Assembly: GCA_029551395.1 (NCBI GenBank)
Contig: JAKPFN010000047.1
Location: 1 to 62,205, forward strand
Direction: 5' to 3'
DNA length: 62,205 nt
From: Armatimonadota bacterium
Lineage (GTDB): Bacteria; Armatimonadota; UBA5829; DTLH01
Positions 17,289 through 28,336 of this stretch are shown one piece after another (position 1 is the first letter of the stretch; each line of letters opens with the position of its first letter). The notes under the pieces are model-generated. The model was not told where the DNA came from. It worked only from the letters and a program-made list of their open reading frames with translations, and made no database searches. Both the position numbers and the translations under genes were made by a program.

Positions 17289-19448
17289 ATGTTGAATCAC
17301 TTACAGGCAACGGAGCTTTTTTCAAAATACGGAATCCAGCTCGAAGGAAAAGAGTATGCAAGCCTCGATGAGGCAGCCAAAGCCATCAGAGAAGGTGGAA
17401 CATATTTCCTGAAGCTGGTTTCTGACAGTGAAGAAGCCACACACAAGACAGAGTTCGGCTATGTAGCCAAAATAACAAACACATCAGACCTAGAAGAAGC
17501 CTGGGAGAAGATGACTTCTACAGCCAACTCCCACGGCCACACCAACATCAGATTTGTTCTTCAGGAAGCACGCTCAGGGCATGAAGTGATGATTGGAGCC
17601 AAAAGAGACCCTATCTTCGGCTTCCAGATTATCTTCACTCCTGAAGGCGGCAAATATGCTGAGATTTTTGCCAAAGTAGCCCACCCGTCGGTCCGAGTTG
17701 GCAGGCTCGATGCTGAAGAAGCGCTCGCAATGATTACAGAGCACCCGCTGTCTCCAAAGATAACAGGAGCAAGAGGAGAAGCGTCAGTAGACCTTGCGGT
17801 GCTTGCAGACCTTCTGGTTAAAATCTCTCGATTGATGGAAGAAAACACCGAAGTCTGGGCCATAGACTTGAACCCAGTATTTGCACATCCTCAGGGAATC
17901 AACCTGGTTGATGCAAGAATCGAGACCGGACCGGTAAGTCCTGTTCCTAAAAAATTCCATACAAACCGGAATCTGTCTGTGTTCAGGCATCCGAAGCGTG
18001 TGTTAGCCGTCCTTGCATCCGCTAAGAGCGGGGCCGTAGGAGATATTTTACTCAAGAACATGGCAAGAAAAGTCAAGGACATCTGCGTTATGCTTCCGAC
18101 AGGCAAAGGCCGAGATAATCTCGAAGAAATGGGTGTACCAATTTTCGATGAAGTGCCGGATGGATGCGACCTGTTAGTTTATGCCGGAATTCCAGCAGAT
18201 GCACCAGAGATAGTGAGCAAGTTCCGGGAAAAGGGTGGTAAAGGGGCTGCGATAATATCCTCAGATTTTTCCGAGACCGGAAATGTGGAACTGGAAGAAA
18301 GACTGAGAGAGGCCGCTGGCGATATGCCCTACACCGGCCCGAATGGACTTGGTATATACTCCGGGTCGCTCAACACGTTCTTTATTGCAGATACCATTGC
18401 AGCCTATCCAGACACCGGAGGCTCTGTTGGGCTGTTCTCACAAAGTGGTGGGCTTTGTCTTGAATCATTCTGTGAGTTTCTTTTTGCTCACCGAGTCCCG
18501 GTAAATGAGGTATTATCGCTCGGAAATGGCTCTGGAATGAGCTTTACTGAAATCCTCAACAGCGTTGCAGATAACGAAGATGTCAAGCTGACTGTAATTC
18601 ACCTGGAAGGCGGACTCAAGGAAGGAGAAGGGCTTGAGTTCATAAAAGCGATGAAAAAAGCAACAAAAGTAAAGCCTGTTATCGTTCTTCCAGCGGGACT
18701 CAGCGAGAAAGGAAGGAAAACAGCAGCTTCTCATACCGGCAGGATGACCGGAGGTGCCGACGCACTTATGGCGGCGCTTAAACAGGGCGGCGCTATAGTG
18801 GCAGACAGCGAAGAACAGACAAGGCTGGCACTGTGGATGATTTGCACGATGCCAAGAGCAACCGGAAAGGCCGTTATTCTGACTACAGGAGGCGGAAAAG
18901 GAGTCTTAGCTACAGATTTAGCTGAACGAGTCGGCCTTGAACTCCGTGAAAAGATGCCGCCGGAGTTCAGCGAAGCCGTACGGCCTTCTATGCCGTCGTT
19001 TGCAGACCCAACTCAGAACCCGTTCGACTTTACAGGTTCTGTAACGCTCGATGGTATGCTGGCAATCCTGGAACACGCAAAGGTTCTGAACAGTCCAGGG
19101 ATATTCCATGTAGTTTATCAGGTTCCTGGAACAACCTTGCTAAGAGACAACGGCAATCTGAACCGGTTGGATGTAACCGAAGCAGTTGAAAGGCTGGCTG
19201 CTAAGATAGAAGAGAAGGACCTGCCTCTTATACTCAATATCTGCGCGCACTCAGACCTTGCCAGGGAGATAGAAACAAAGTTGGAAAAATACAGCATTGT
19301 TGTCACCAGACCTTCCCCTGCTGATTTGATTCTGAGGTCATTGAAGCTCACAATGGAGGTATGGAAGCGGTATCCCGAGGCAGATTTGAGAGTCAAGAAG
19401 CTTCCTAAATCGATAGAATCAGATTTATTGACTGCCAGCCGAACGTAA
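17289..19448 (+). CDS. Acyl-CoA synthetase (NDP-forming)-like protein, copy 2
   Basis: 719 residues from ATG 17289 (AGAGGG 8 bases upstream). Same layout as copy 1: an ATP-grasp domain first, then the CoA-binding and ligase-like alpha part with GPNGLG (the Cys of GPNCLG in copy 1 is Gly here), FSQSGGLCLE, LGNGSGMSFTE and AASHTGRMTGGADA. It probably uses a related acid or works as a variant of copy 1; whether the two form one complex is not visible. The gene ends before a terminator at 19478-19510. Both are clearly homologous throughout and share a 291-base converted tract. Confidence 0.85.
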   Translation: MLNHLQATELFSKYGIQLEGKEYASLDEAAKAIREGGTYFLKLVSDSEEATHKTEFGYVAKITNTSDLEEAWEKMTSTANSHGHTNIRFVLQEARSGHEVMIGAKRDPIFGFQIIFTPEGGKYAEIFAKVAHPSVRVGRLDAEEALAMITEHPLSPKITGARGEASVDLAVLADLLVKISRLMEENTEVWAIDLNPVFAHPQGINLVDARIETGPVSPVPKKFHTNRNLSVFRHPKRVLAVLASAKSGAVGDILLKNMARKVKDICVMLPTGKGRDNLEEMGVPIFDEVPDGCDLLVYAGIPADAPEIVSKFREKGGKGAAIISSDFSETGNVELEERLREAAGDMPYTGPNGLGIYSGSLNTFFIADTIAAYPDTGGSVGLFSQSGGLCLESFCEFLFAHRVPVNEVLSLGNGSGMSFTEILNSVADNEDVKLTVIHLEGGLKEGEGLEFIKAMKKATKVKPVIVLPAGLSEKGRKTAASHTGRMTGGADALMAALKQGGAIVADSEEQTRLALWMICTMPRATGKAVILTTGGGKGVLATDLAERVGLELREKMPPEFSEAVRPSMPSFADPTQNPFDFTGSVTLDGMLAILEHAKVLNSPGIFHVVYQVPGTTLLRDNGNLNRLDVTEAVERLAAKIEEKDLPLILNICAHSDLAREIETKLEKYSIVVTRPSPADLILRSLKLTMEVWKRYPEADLRVKKLPKSIESDLLTASRT
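17373..17663 (+). repeat. Near-identical tract shared with 15106-15396, copy B
   Basis: Second copy of the 291-base tract; 286 of 291 bases are identical and the five changes are silent. Offset to copy A is constant, with no gaps. Confidence 0.95.
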
Positions 19449-19477
19449 AAAATCGGCTGATTGGATGAATATAGAGC

Positions 19478-19510
19478 AAAAAGCCCGGTTAACAAACAGC
19501 CGGGCTTTTT
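19478..19510 (+). terminator. Terminator after the second synthetase-like gene
   Basis: AAAAAGCCCGG and CCGGGCTTTTT form a perfect 11-bp stem with an 11-base loop and a T run, 30 bases after the stop. Confidence 0.85.
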
Positions 19511-19554
19511 AATTCCTAATCCCCTCGAAACTAGAGGCCGCTCGTTCTACGTTC

Positions 19555-19683
19555 GGGCGGATTTATAATCCAGCCCGGAAGTGCAAAAGAGGGATTTGAA
19601 ATCCCAGATAATTATCTAAATACCAGCAATCGGGATTATAAATCCCTTGGCTATTTTCCGGGCTAAATTGCAAATTTAGCCCG
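19555..19683. repeat. Cluster of small palindromic repeats (GGGATT-AATCCC family)
   Basis: This stretch of the 303-base gap 19449-19751 holds no gene. Units seen: GGATTTATAATCC near 19559, GGGATTTGAAATCCC (19591-19605), GGGATTATAAATCCC (19632-19646), and a long palindrome CGGGCTAAATT...AATTTAGCCCG (19659-19683). The same kinds of units recur at 58499-58700. They look like REP-type elements. Confidence 0.75.
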
Positions 19684-19699
19684 AGTGTGCATACATACA

Positions 19700-19728
19700 A
19701 AAGGGGCAGGTGTTTAGTCTGCCCCTTT
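19700..19728. terminator. Terminator of the nuo genes
   Basis: AAAGGGGCAG/CTGCCCCTTT, a 10-bp stem with a 9-base loop, flanked by T runs on both strands. It lies 24 bases after the nuoCD stop on the minus strand. Confidence 0.75.
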
Positions 19729-19751
19729 GTTTTTTATATAATCCTAATCGT

Positions 19752-21410
19752 CTACCGATCTATTTCACCAAGTACCACATCAAGAGTGCCGAGTATGGCA
19801 ACCACATCTGCAACTTTCCATCCACGAACCATATTAGCAAACGCTTGAAGGGTGATGTATGACGGCGCCCGCCATTTTAGCCGGTAAGGTTTTGGCGAAC
19901 CATCGCTTACAATATACACGCCAAGATCGCCTCGAGAAGACTCGATGTGATGATATACCTCGCCAGCAGGCACTTTGAATGTCGGAGGCAGTTTGTAGTT
20001 CAATTTGCCTTCTGGAAGCCCATCCAAAGCCTGTTCGATAATCTTCAAACTCTCTCTAATCTCCTGCAATCTTACTTCATAACGGGCAAGGTTGTCACCC
20101 TCAGTGCGAACGGCTACATCAAAATCAAAACGGTCGTAGATAGAGTATGGGTCGGATTTTCGGACATCATAAGCAACACCTGAACCTCTGAGGGTTGGGC
20201 CGCTAACACCGAAATCGATTGCCTCTTTAGTGCTCAATTTACCAACATCGCGCATTCTGATGAGAAAAATCTGGTTGCCGGACAGCAGGTCATCATACTC
20301 TACCAGCATATCACGCTGTTTTTTGATATACTCGCGGCATTTGGCTTCGAAACCTTCAGGAAGGTCTTTGCTGACTCCACCTGGACGGAAGTAGTTATAA
20401 GTCAGCCTCGCGCCGCAGACCATCTCGAACAAGTTTAAGATATCTTCCCGTTCCCGGAAGGCATAAATGAACGGAGTAGTAGCGCCCAAATCTAGTCCCA
20501 ATGTGCCGAAGAACACCAGATGGCTTGCTATCCTCTGCAGTTCCATCATAATGATTCGGATGTATTCGGCTCGTTCAGGGACTTCAATTCCACCCAGTTT
20601 CTCTATCGCCTGAACATAGACCGCGTTGTTCAGCATACTGGAGAGATAATCAAACCGGTCAGTCAGCGGGATAAACTGGATGTAGGAGCGCATCTCAGCC
20701 AGCTTTTCTATTCCACGATGAAGGTAGCCGACATCCGGCTTGCAGTCTACGACGATTTCGCCGTCCAGAACAAGCTCGAGCCGCAAGACGCCGTGCGTGC
20801 TTGGGTGCTGAGGCCCCATGCTGATCTGGATTTCTTCAGTCCGAAGCCTACCAGGCTCCTCGCAGACCAGTTGACCGCCTGGTGTAGTGTAGCACACCTG
20901 GTTTAGAGCAGACGGGTCAGATGCTTCTGCCAGCTCAGACCAGTCATCAGGCAGCCAATGCCGGTCATCCTTAGGAATCTCGTAGTCTTTTCGCAGAGGA
21001 TGACCTTCCCAACCTTCCGGCAGTAAAATCCTTTTCAAGTTTGGATGACCTGCGAAACGGACACCCAGCAGGTCGTAAATCTCCCTCTCCTGCCAGTCTG
21101 CACCTTTCCAAATGGACACAACCGACTCTATCTCAGGGTCATCCCGGTCAATATCAGTCCTCAGAGTGACTTTTTTGTTGCTTGAGAGCGCGGTCAGATG
21201 GTAAAGAAGCTCTATTCTGTCAGTACGGTCGATGCCAGTGATGCTTGCAGGATAATCGAAGCCCAAATCCGGCGTTTCTTTTAGAAACTTGCAGATAGGT
21301 AGAAGCGACTCAGGTTTTATGGTAAGAACAAGTGCACCGTCAGCTTCTTTCGATTCGATTACCGCATCCGAAAAGTTCTGCCGAACGATGGATTCTATTA
21401 TTTTGCTCAC
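19752..21410 (-). CDS. nuoCD: NADH-quinone oxidoreductase subunit C/D fusion
   Basis: 552 residues. Residues 1-165 are NuoC-like ([47 protein letters not shown]). From about 190 the NuoD part follows: [47 protein letters not shown], RADGxx-type end [14 protein letters not shown] and [11 protein letters not shown]. It belongs to the peripheral arm of complex I at the quinone site. It starts by a 4-base ATGA overlap with nuoB. NuoCD fusions are known from other bacteria. The remaining nuo genes are not in this window. Confidence 0.96.
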   Translation of the reverse strand: MSKIIESIVRQNFSDAVIESKEADGALVLTIKPESLLPICKFLKETPDLGFDYPASITGIDRTDRIELLYHLTALSSNKKVTLRTDIDRDDPEIESVVSIWKGADWQEREIYDLLGVRFAGHPNLKRILLPEGWEGHPLRKDYEIPKDDRHWLPDDWSELAEASDPSALNQVCYTTPGGQLVCEEPGRLRTEEIQISMGPQHPSTHGVLRLELVLDGEIVVDCKPDVGYLHRGIEKLAEMRSYIQFIPLTDRFDYLSSMLNNAVYVQAIEKLGGIEVPERAEYIRIIMMELQRIASHLVFFGTLGLDLGATTPFIYAFREREDILNLFEMVCGARLTYNYFRPGGVSKDLPEGFEAKCREYIKKQRDMLVEYDDLLSGNQIFLIRMRDVGKLSTKEAIDFGVSGPTLRGSGVAYDVRKSDPYSIYDRFDFDVAVRTEGDNLARYEVRLQEIRESLKIIEQALDGLPEGKLNYKLPPTFKVPAGEVYHHIESSRGDLGVYIVSDGSPKPYRLKWRAPSYITLQAFANMVRGWKVADVVAILGTLDVVLGEIDR

Positions 21411-21952
21411 GGCTGTCTCACCTCCTGGCGCTTCTGCCTCTTGGCGCGTGCCTCAGCCTTAATCTTCTCACGGATCTGAAGACAACCATGAATCAATGCT
21501 TCCGGTCTGGGCGGACAGCCTGGGACATAAACATCTACAGGAATGATAAGGTCAACGCCTCTAACTACAGAATATGAGTCGTGGAACGGTCCTCCTGCGT
21601 TCGCGCAGCCTCCCATTGCCAAAACATAACGAGGCTCTGCCATCTGCTCATAGAGTCTGCGGACGCGAGGGGCCATTTTTTTAGTAACGGTTCCAGCCAC
21701 TATCATCAAGTCCGCCTGACGAGGACTGGAGCGGAACATCATTCCAAACCGGTCAAAATCATATCTTGCAGCGCCTGTAGCCATTAGCTCGATGGCGCAG
21801 CAGGCCAAACCAAACAGCATATACCAAAGTGAACCTTCACGCGCCCAGCTTAGTATTGTTTCGGTCGTGCCAATAGCAATGCCACCGTCTGGAAGCGGCT
21901 CAAAAATCGCATCGATTGGCCGCTTTATAGGTTCAACTTTCTTAATGTCCAT
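21407..21952 (-). CDS. nuoB: NADH-quinone oxidoreductase subunit B
   Basis: 181 residues. The four cysteines that bind the terminal N2 [4Fe-4S] cluster are all present: Cys51 and Cys52 (GLACCAIE), Cys116 (MGGCANAGG) and Cys146 ([10 protein letters not shown]). The N2 cluster passes electrons to quinone. It lies between nuoA and nuoCD in the usual A-B-C-D order, with a 123-base gap to nuoA that contains two hairpins and a 4-base overlap with nuoCD. The C-terminus is a basic tail ([13 protein letters not shown]). Confidence 0.96.
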   Translation of the reverse strand: MDIKKVEPIKRPIDAIFEPLPDGGIAIGTTETILSWAREGSLWYMLFGLACCAIELMATGAARYDFDRFGMMFRSSPRQADLMIVAGTVTKKMAPRVRRLYEQMAEPRYVLAMGGCANAGGPFHDSYSVVRGVDLIIPVDVYVPGCPPRPEALIHGCLQIREKIKAEARAKRQKRQEVRQP

Positions 21953-21967
21953 ATAAGTCTCCCTGCA

Positions 21968-22042
21968 ATCGTGTATGGTAGTTCACACGATGCTGCAATA
22001 GAAGCATACTAAGGCTGCACTACATCTCTGCAGACAGCCTTA
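21968..22042 (-). other. Two stem-loops between nuoA and nuoB
   Basis: ATCGTGT/ACACGAT (21968-21974 with 21985-21991) and TAAGGCTG/CAGCCTTA (22010-22017 with 22035-22042) form two hairpins in the 123-base intercistronic gap. They may be RNA processing or stability elements; no T run follows, so they are not clear terminators. Confidence 0.4.
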
Positions 22043-22075
22043 ATCAAAGAATTTCAAATCAACGGTAAATTGCCT

Positions 22076-22447
22076 TTACTCCCACTTCAGGACGCCTTTT
22101 CTCCATGCATAAATCAGTCCTAAAGCCAGGATGCCGGCAAATATTACCATATCCACAATCGCAAATACGGCTAGACTCGTGCCTCGAAGATGCTTGAGAG
22201 CCATCGCCCACGGGAAAACGAACAGCACTTCCACATCGAAGATGACAAAAACCAGCATATAAATATAGTAGCCTGGGCGAAGCTGCACCCACGCGCTGCC
22301 TTTTGGTTTCTCACCGCACTCATAGGTCGAAAGTTTCTCACCTCTCGGATTATAAGGCCTGATTGCCCACGACAAAAGAAGTGCAACAACGGAAAACCCA
22401 ATACCAATCACAGCGAACAGCGCTACATATATATAATCACTTGCCAT
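22076..22447 (-). CDS. nuoA: NADH-quinone oxidoreductase subunit A
   Basis: 123 residues with three membrane helices (about 6-28, 64-84, 93-115). Family signatures are NPRGEKLSTYECGEKPKGSAW and FVIFDVEVLFVFPWA, including the conserved Cys of the TM1-TM2 loop. It is a membrane subunit next to the quinone site of complex I. It follows the transglutaminase-like gene by 45 bases on the same strand, so the atp operon, that gene and nuo may be read through in part. Confidence 0.95.
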   Translation of the reverse strand: MASDYIYVALFAVIGIGFSVVALLLSWAIRPYNPRGEKLSTYECGEKPKGSAWVQLRPGYYIYMLVFVIFDVEVLFVFPWAMALKHLRGTSLAVFAIVDMVIFAGILALGLIYAWRKGVLKWE

Positions 22448-22492
22448 AACAGCTTCCTCTTATTAAATACGACAGCCAAAGGCCATCATTAG

Positions 22493-23962
22493 CTATTCAT
22501 ATTTTACTATCTCTGCCTTCAAAGTGCCAAATACTGGCGCCATCTCGAACATATTGGTGGCATCGCCTTCAGCCAGCTTGACGTGAGTAGCATCGACAAA
22601 ATCCGACGGATAAGTGGCATCAAACGCTACCCATTCGCCAACATAACACTCCGCCCATGCATGATAGTAGAAGTGTCCGTTCATATATACGATGCCTGCA
22701 ACGACCTTGGTAGGAATCCCCACGGCTCTTGCGAGCGAAGCAAACAACACAGAATAGTCCCGGCAGACGCCAACCCGGTTATTAAGCACATCTACAGCCG
22801 GACGCGGTATGCCCATATCTGCCTGAGGCTTCATATTCTTCGTGACCCAGGCCCGTATTGTCTTTGCAGCCTTATAGGCCGATTTTTCGTCTCCAACTAT
22901 TTCAGCGGCCTTAGCTTTGATAGCTGGCGCATCGCTCTGGAGATACGGAGAAGGCTCAAGGTATGAAGCGAATTTTTCATCCTTTATCGGGAGATTAACC
23001 GATTGCTTCTCATCAAACTGCGTACATTCTATCACAAACTCGGCCTTCCGGTCTTCACCTTCAGTAGTAAGCCACGTTACTTTCTGGTGGTTATCAGAGA
23101 TGCCCATCTTTTCATCCAGGTTGCCGGAGAGCCTGATAATCAGCTTTTTGACCTGTCTGGGGTTCTTGATATCTATGTTTGCTCTGACAGAAGTCAGAAG
23201 AGCGAAGTCCTCTGGTGGAACATAATCCGAGTCGACACCAGAAACAGCCTGTTCAGCTGTCTCGAGGATCATAGTCAGCCCCATAGCGGTAGTAGTTTTG
23301 ATGATAGACCCTTCAGCCGTCTGCCAAGTGGTCACATTCCCAACGGTTTTCATTGTATTCTTGATGACGAAGGTATCGTATGTCTTGCCATTTACTTCAA
23401 GCTGCTCCTGCCGGAGAACTTCCAGGTCCATTGGGTCTATGGAAATGGTCATCGGGTTGAAATAATGCAGTTTAGCCTTCTGACCGACTTCGATTTTATC
23501 TGCGCCGAGAGCATACATGGAGTCACCGATTAGGCTAACACCTTCAGGTATGGGAATGACTTTTTCCGTTGTACTGCCGGCAGATGTGACCTTGCACTTT
23601 ACTTCTTTCTCGGCAAATTTTGCCTCTACAGTCGTCCTGCCGCCTCCAGATGTCATGTCGAAGACTTGAAATAGAGGGGCAAAGCGTTCGCCAGCATAAA
23701 CTACAGTCCGCACATCCTGCTGCATGGACTGACCCAGGATGACGGTCTTCATCCTGAAGAAACTGTCTACTTTGGTGCATTTCTGGCCTTCGTATGTTAC
23801 AGGTTCGGTTGTGATGTGCATGTAACCCATTTTCTGGCCCATCATGTATACGCCCATCCAAAAATCGGACGCGGTTGGAGCAGATTCCTCAGCACATGCG
23901 GGGTATGCAAAAATTACGGCCACTGCAATTAAAATCAGCAGCAAGCGGACTGTATGCTTCAT
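22493..23962 (-). CDS. Secreted transglutaminase-like superfamily protein
   Basis: 489 residues. Residues 1-24 are a signal peptide (LLLILIAVAVIFAYPACA). Residues 25-300 are beta-rich with no named domain. The C-terminal third is a transglutaminase-core domain with the full triad: Cys400 in GVCRDYSVLF, His434 in YYHAWAE and Asp448 in FDATYP. Most bacterial members of this superfamily are thought to be cysteine proteases or amidases rather than true cross-linking enzymes. The gene sits between atpC and nuoA, which is unusual. An export role in the envelope is likely; the substrate is unknown. Confidence 0.85.
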   Translation of the reverse strand: MKHTVRLLLILIAVAVIFAYPACAEESAPTASDFWMGVYMMGQKMGYMHITTEPVTYEGQKCTKVDSFFRMKTVILGQSMQQDVRTVVYAGERFAPLFQVFDMTSGGGRTTVEAKFAEKEVKCKVTSAGSTTEKVIPIPEGVSLIGDSMYALGADKIEVGQKAKLHYFNPMTISIDPMDLEVLRQEQLEVNGKTYDTFVIKNTMKTVGNVTTWQTAEGSIIKTTTAMGLTMILETAEQAVSGVDSDYVPPEDFALLTSVRANIDIKNPRQVKKLIIRLSGNLDEKMGISDNHQKVTWLTTEGEDRKAEFVIECTQFDEKQSVNLPIKDEKFASYLEPSPYLQSDAPAIKAKAAEIVGDEKSAYKAAKTIRAWVTKNMKPQADMGIPRPAVDVLNNRVGVCRDYSVLFASLARAVGIPTKVVAGIVYMNGHFYYHAWAECYVGEWVAFDATYPSDFVDATHVKLAEGDATNMFEMAPVFGTLKAEIVKYE

Positions 23963-23995
23963 TTGAGCCTCCTGTTAGAACAGTTGCGGGGACGT

Positions 23996-24415
23996 TTACA
24001 TACGTCGTTCAGCTACTCTAATCCTGTTTATGGCACGTTTCAGTGCAGCTTCGACACGAGCAAAATCGACAGTGTCTTTTTCAATCTGTGCCAGACGCTC
24101 AGCAGCTCGTTGTTGTGCTTCGCGGGCACGTTCTATATCGATTTCCTCTGCTTTTTCCGCCGAACTGACCAGAATAGTAGCCTTATTACCTGATACTTCC
24201 ATAAATCCTGGAGACGCAGCTATATGTAATTCCTCACCATTAGCTCGCCTAACGGTAATTTCACCAATCTGAAGCTCTGTCATTAGCGGGGCGTGGTCGG
24301 CCATGACGCCGAGGTAGCCACTAACGCCCGGTACTATGAGCGAGACTACCTCGTCGTCAGATGTAACCACCCTGTCAGGTGTAACAATTTCAAGAGTGAA
24401 CGTTCTATCCGGCAT
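23996..24415 (-). CDS. atpC: ATP synthase epsilon subunit
   Basis: 139 residues, full length. The N-terminal beta-sandwich (FTLEIVTPDRVVTSDDEVVSLIVPG, GYLGVMADHAPLMTEL) is followed by a C-terminal helical hairpin (EKAEEIDIERAREAQQRAAERL) that can inhibit ATP hydrolysis in other bacteria. It is the last gene of the operon and starts 2 bases after the atpD stop. Confidence 0.97.
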   Translation of the reverse strand: MPDRTFTLEIVTPDRVVTSDDEVVSLIVPGVSGYLGVMADHAPLMTELQIGEITVRRANGEELHIAASPGFMEVSGNKATILVSSAEKAEEIDIERAREAQQRAAERLAQIEKDTVDFARVEAALKRAINRIRVAERRM

Positions 24416-24417
24416 AT

Positions 24418-25875
<1,458 letters not shown>

Positions 25876-26736
25876 TTATCTCAGCGCTTCAGCGCCTCCT
25901 ACTATCTCCAAAAGTTCTTTCGTAATCGCAGCCTGTCGGGCTTTGTTGTAAGAGAGTGTCAATTCGTCTATGACCTCGCCTGCATTTTTAGTAGCAGAAG
26001 TCATAGCGGTCATTCTGGCGCCATGCTCGCTTGCAACAGCCTCTACTGCGGCTCGAAACACCTGTGTATCTACATAACTGGGCAAGAGCCTGCCGAACAG
26101 GTGGGAAGGATCAGGCTCGAATATGTAATCGACCGATTTCTCTTCTTCTTTTCCACCTGTAGGAGGCTCAATAGGCAGCAGTTTCAACACCGTAGGACGC
26201 TGTATTGCCGCATTTATGAACTTCGCATAGACCACGTAGACCGCATCGACTTCTTTAGCCGAGAAGAGGTCTCGAACTGTAACAGCAGCTTCTCGAACAT
26301 CCGCAAACTGGATGTTTGTAGCTGGAAGGCTGCTGCTAAAGACTATTGGATATGGCCTTCGGCGGAAGAATGTGCATGCCTTGCGTCCAAGCAGGAGAAG
26401 CTTCACTGTCTCAGGGTCTCTATCTTTGAGCATATCTAAAACAGCGCGCATCAGGTTTACATTGTAGCTGCCAGCTAATCCACGCTCCGCACCGATAACG
26501 ATTACGGCGATTTTTTCCTCAGGTCTAACCTCAAGCAGCGGATGCTCGACCTGTGTGGCAGCACGAGACAGTTTTTCCAGCATGAAGAACATCTTGTCCG
26601 CATACGGACGAGCCGTTTCAGCACGTTCCTGCGCCCTGCGGAGTCTGGCTGCCGCAACCATCTTCATCGCGTTAGTAATCTGTTGAATGTTTTTAACGAC
26701 GCGAATCCTGCGCCGTATATCTCTCATACTGGCCAT
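25876..26736 (-). CDS. atpG: ATP synthase gamma subunit
   Basis: 286 residues. The N-terminal coiled-coil helix (MRDIRRRIRVVKNIQQITNAMKMVA) and C-terminal helix (MTSATKNAGEVIDELTLSYNKARQAAITKELLEIVGGAEAL) are the rotor shaft signatures. The start may be at the second Met (26727), which is the usual family start. It lies between atpA and atpD with a 3-base gap to atpA. Confidence 0.97.
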   Translation of the reverse strand: MASMRDIRRRIRVVKNIQQITNAMKMVAAARLRRAQERAETARPYADKMFFMLEKLSRAATQVEHPLLEVRPEEKIAVIVIGAERGLAGSYNVNLMRAVLDMLKDRDPETVKLLLLGRKACTFFRRRPYPIVFSSSLPATNIQFADVREAAVTVRDLFSAKEVDAVYVVYAKFINAAIQRPTVLKLLPIEPPTGGKEEEKSVDYIFEPDPSHLFGRLLPSYVDTQVFRAAVEAVASEHGARMTAMTSATKNAGEVIDELTLSYNKARQAAITKELLEIVGGAEALR

Positions 26737-26739
26737 AAG

Positions 26740-28266
26740 CTATTGTCTCGCCTGAAACTCCGCTTTGTATTCTGCAGCAGCCCTGTTAAGCGTCTTTTCG
26801 GTCTCTTCGTCAAACTCACCGGTCTTTGCGATCTTATGTCCGACTACTGCGTACTTTTCATGCATAAACTTGTAGAAACCAAGCTCGAATTCTCTAACCT
26901 TGTTAAGCGGCACATCGTCCAGATAACCATTAGTTGCTATATAAATAATCATAACCTGATCCTGGACGGGCATTGGCTGATACTGCGGCTGCTTCAGGAT
27001 TTCGACTATCTTGGAACCCCGGTTCAACTGTGCCTGTGTGTATTTATCGAGGTCAGTAGCAAACTGGGCAAAAGCCTGAAGCTCCCAATATCGCGCAAGG
27101 TCGAGCTTGAGCCTGCCTGCAACCTTTTTCATAGCCTTGGTCTGCGCTTTGGAACCAACGCGGGAGACCGACACACCAACATTAATAGCCGGCCGGATAC
27201 CGGAATAGAACAAGTCGCCTTCAAGGTAGATCTGACCGTCTGTAATAGAGATAACATTGGTCGGGATGTAGGCAGAAACGTCTCCGGCCTGCGTTTCGAT
27301 TACCGGAAGCGCCGTAAGGCTGCCAGCACCAAGGTCATCAGACAGCTTGGCAGCACGTTCCAGCAATCTTGCGTGAAGATAGAAGATATCTCCCGGATAA
27401 GCTTCTCGACCAGGCGGCCTTCTAAGCAGAAGCGAGACCTGCCTGTAAGCCTGAGCGTGCTTGGAAAGGTCATCATAGATGACCAGCGCGTGCTTGCCGT
27501 TATCCCGGAACTCCTCTCCCATTGCACAGCCTGCATAAGGCGCTATGTACTGGAGCGGAGCAGGATCGCTCGCTGTGGCAGAAACGACCGTAGTGTATTC
27601 CATAGCACCGGACTTTGTGAGTATATCCACAATTTCGGCTACGGTAGAAAGTTTCTGACCGATGGCAACATAGATGCAGTAGACATCCGAGTCCTTCTGG
27701 TTGAGGATAGTATCGACTGCGATAGCCGTCTTGCCTGTCTGCCGGTCGCCAATGATAAGCTCTCTTTGCCCTCGGCCAATAGGAATCATCGAGTCTATGG
27801 CCTTCAATCCAGTTGCAAGCGACTGATTTACCGGCTGGCGCTCAACTACACCCGGAGCGCGGGACTCTATCTGACGCCTGCTCTTGGCAACTACCGGCCC
27901 TTTACCGTCTATAGGCTCGCCAAGCGCGTTCACGACTCGGCCAAGAAGGGCATCACCTACCGGGACGTCGATAATACGTCCGGTTCTCTTAACGATGTCG
28001 CCTTCCTTGATCTCCTCGTCCGGCCCCATAACGACCACACCGACATTGTCCTCTTCCAGATTGAGGACCATGCCCATAACCCCATTGGGAAACTCGATCA
28101 ACTCGCTGGCCATAACGTCCTCAAGGCCGTAGACGCGGGCAATACCGTCTCCTACCTGGAGAACCGTGCCCACACCGACCTCGCGGACTTCCTTTTTATA
28201 GGAAGCCAACTGCTTTTCGAGTATATCAGTTACCTCTTCAGGTCTTATATTAACAGCCATTTTCAC
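26740..28266 (-). CDS. atpA: ATP synthase alpha subunit
   Basis: 508 residues. The non-catalytic nucleotide-binding subunit: P-loop [15 protein letters not shown] near 170, [16 protein letters not shown], and the SPDxx region [34 protein letters not shown]. The end QARQ is normal. A 70-base gap to atpH contains a copy of the TTTACACTTTTCAC repeat. Confidence 0.98.
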   Translation of the reverse strand: MKMAVNIRPEEVTDILEKQLASYKKEVREVGVGTVLQVGDGIARVYGLEDVMASELIEFPNGVMGMVLNLEEDNVGVVVMGPDEEIKEGDIVKRTGRIIDVPVGDALLGRVVNALGEPIDGKGPVVAKSRRQIESRAPGVVERQPVNQSLATGLKAIDSMIPIGRGQRELIIGDRQTGKTAIAVDTILNQKDSDVYCIYVAIGQKLSTVAEIVDILTKSGAMEYTTVVSATASDPAPLQYIAPYAGCAMGEEFRDNGKHALVIYDDLSKHAQAYRQVSLLLRRPPGREAYPGDIFYLHARLLERAAKLSDDLGAGSLTALPVIETQAGDVSAYIPTNVISITDGQIYLEGDLFYSGIRPAINVGVSVSRVGSKAQTKAMKKVAGRLKLDLARYWELQAFAQFATDLDKYTQAQLNRGSKIVEILKQPQYQPMPVQDQVMIIYIATNGYLDDVPLNKVREFELGFYKFMHEKYAVVGHKIAKTGEFDEETEKTLNRAAAEYKAEFQARQ

Positions 28267-28304
28267 TCCTCAGAAGAGAGCGCAAAGCAAGAAATGCAAG
28301 CTTT

Positions 28305-28333
28305 GACACTTTACACTTTTCACTTTACACTTA
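28305..28333. repeat. ACTTTACAC-type repeat between atpH and atpA, copy 1
   Basis: GACACTTTACACTTTTCACTTTACACTTA is a run of ACTTTTCAC-like 9- to 10-mers. The same motif recurs, in either orientation, at 36928-36949 and 37631-37668. It fills much of the only sizeable gap between atpH and atpA. Confidence 0.7.
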
Positions 28334-28336
28334 TCT

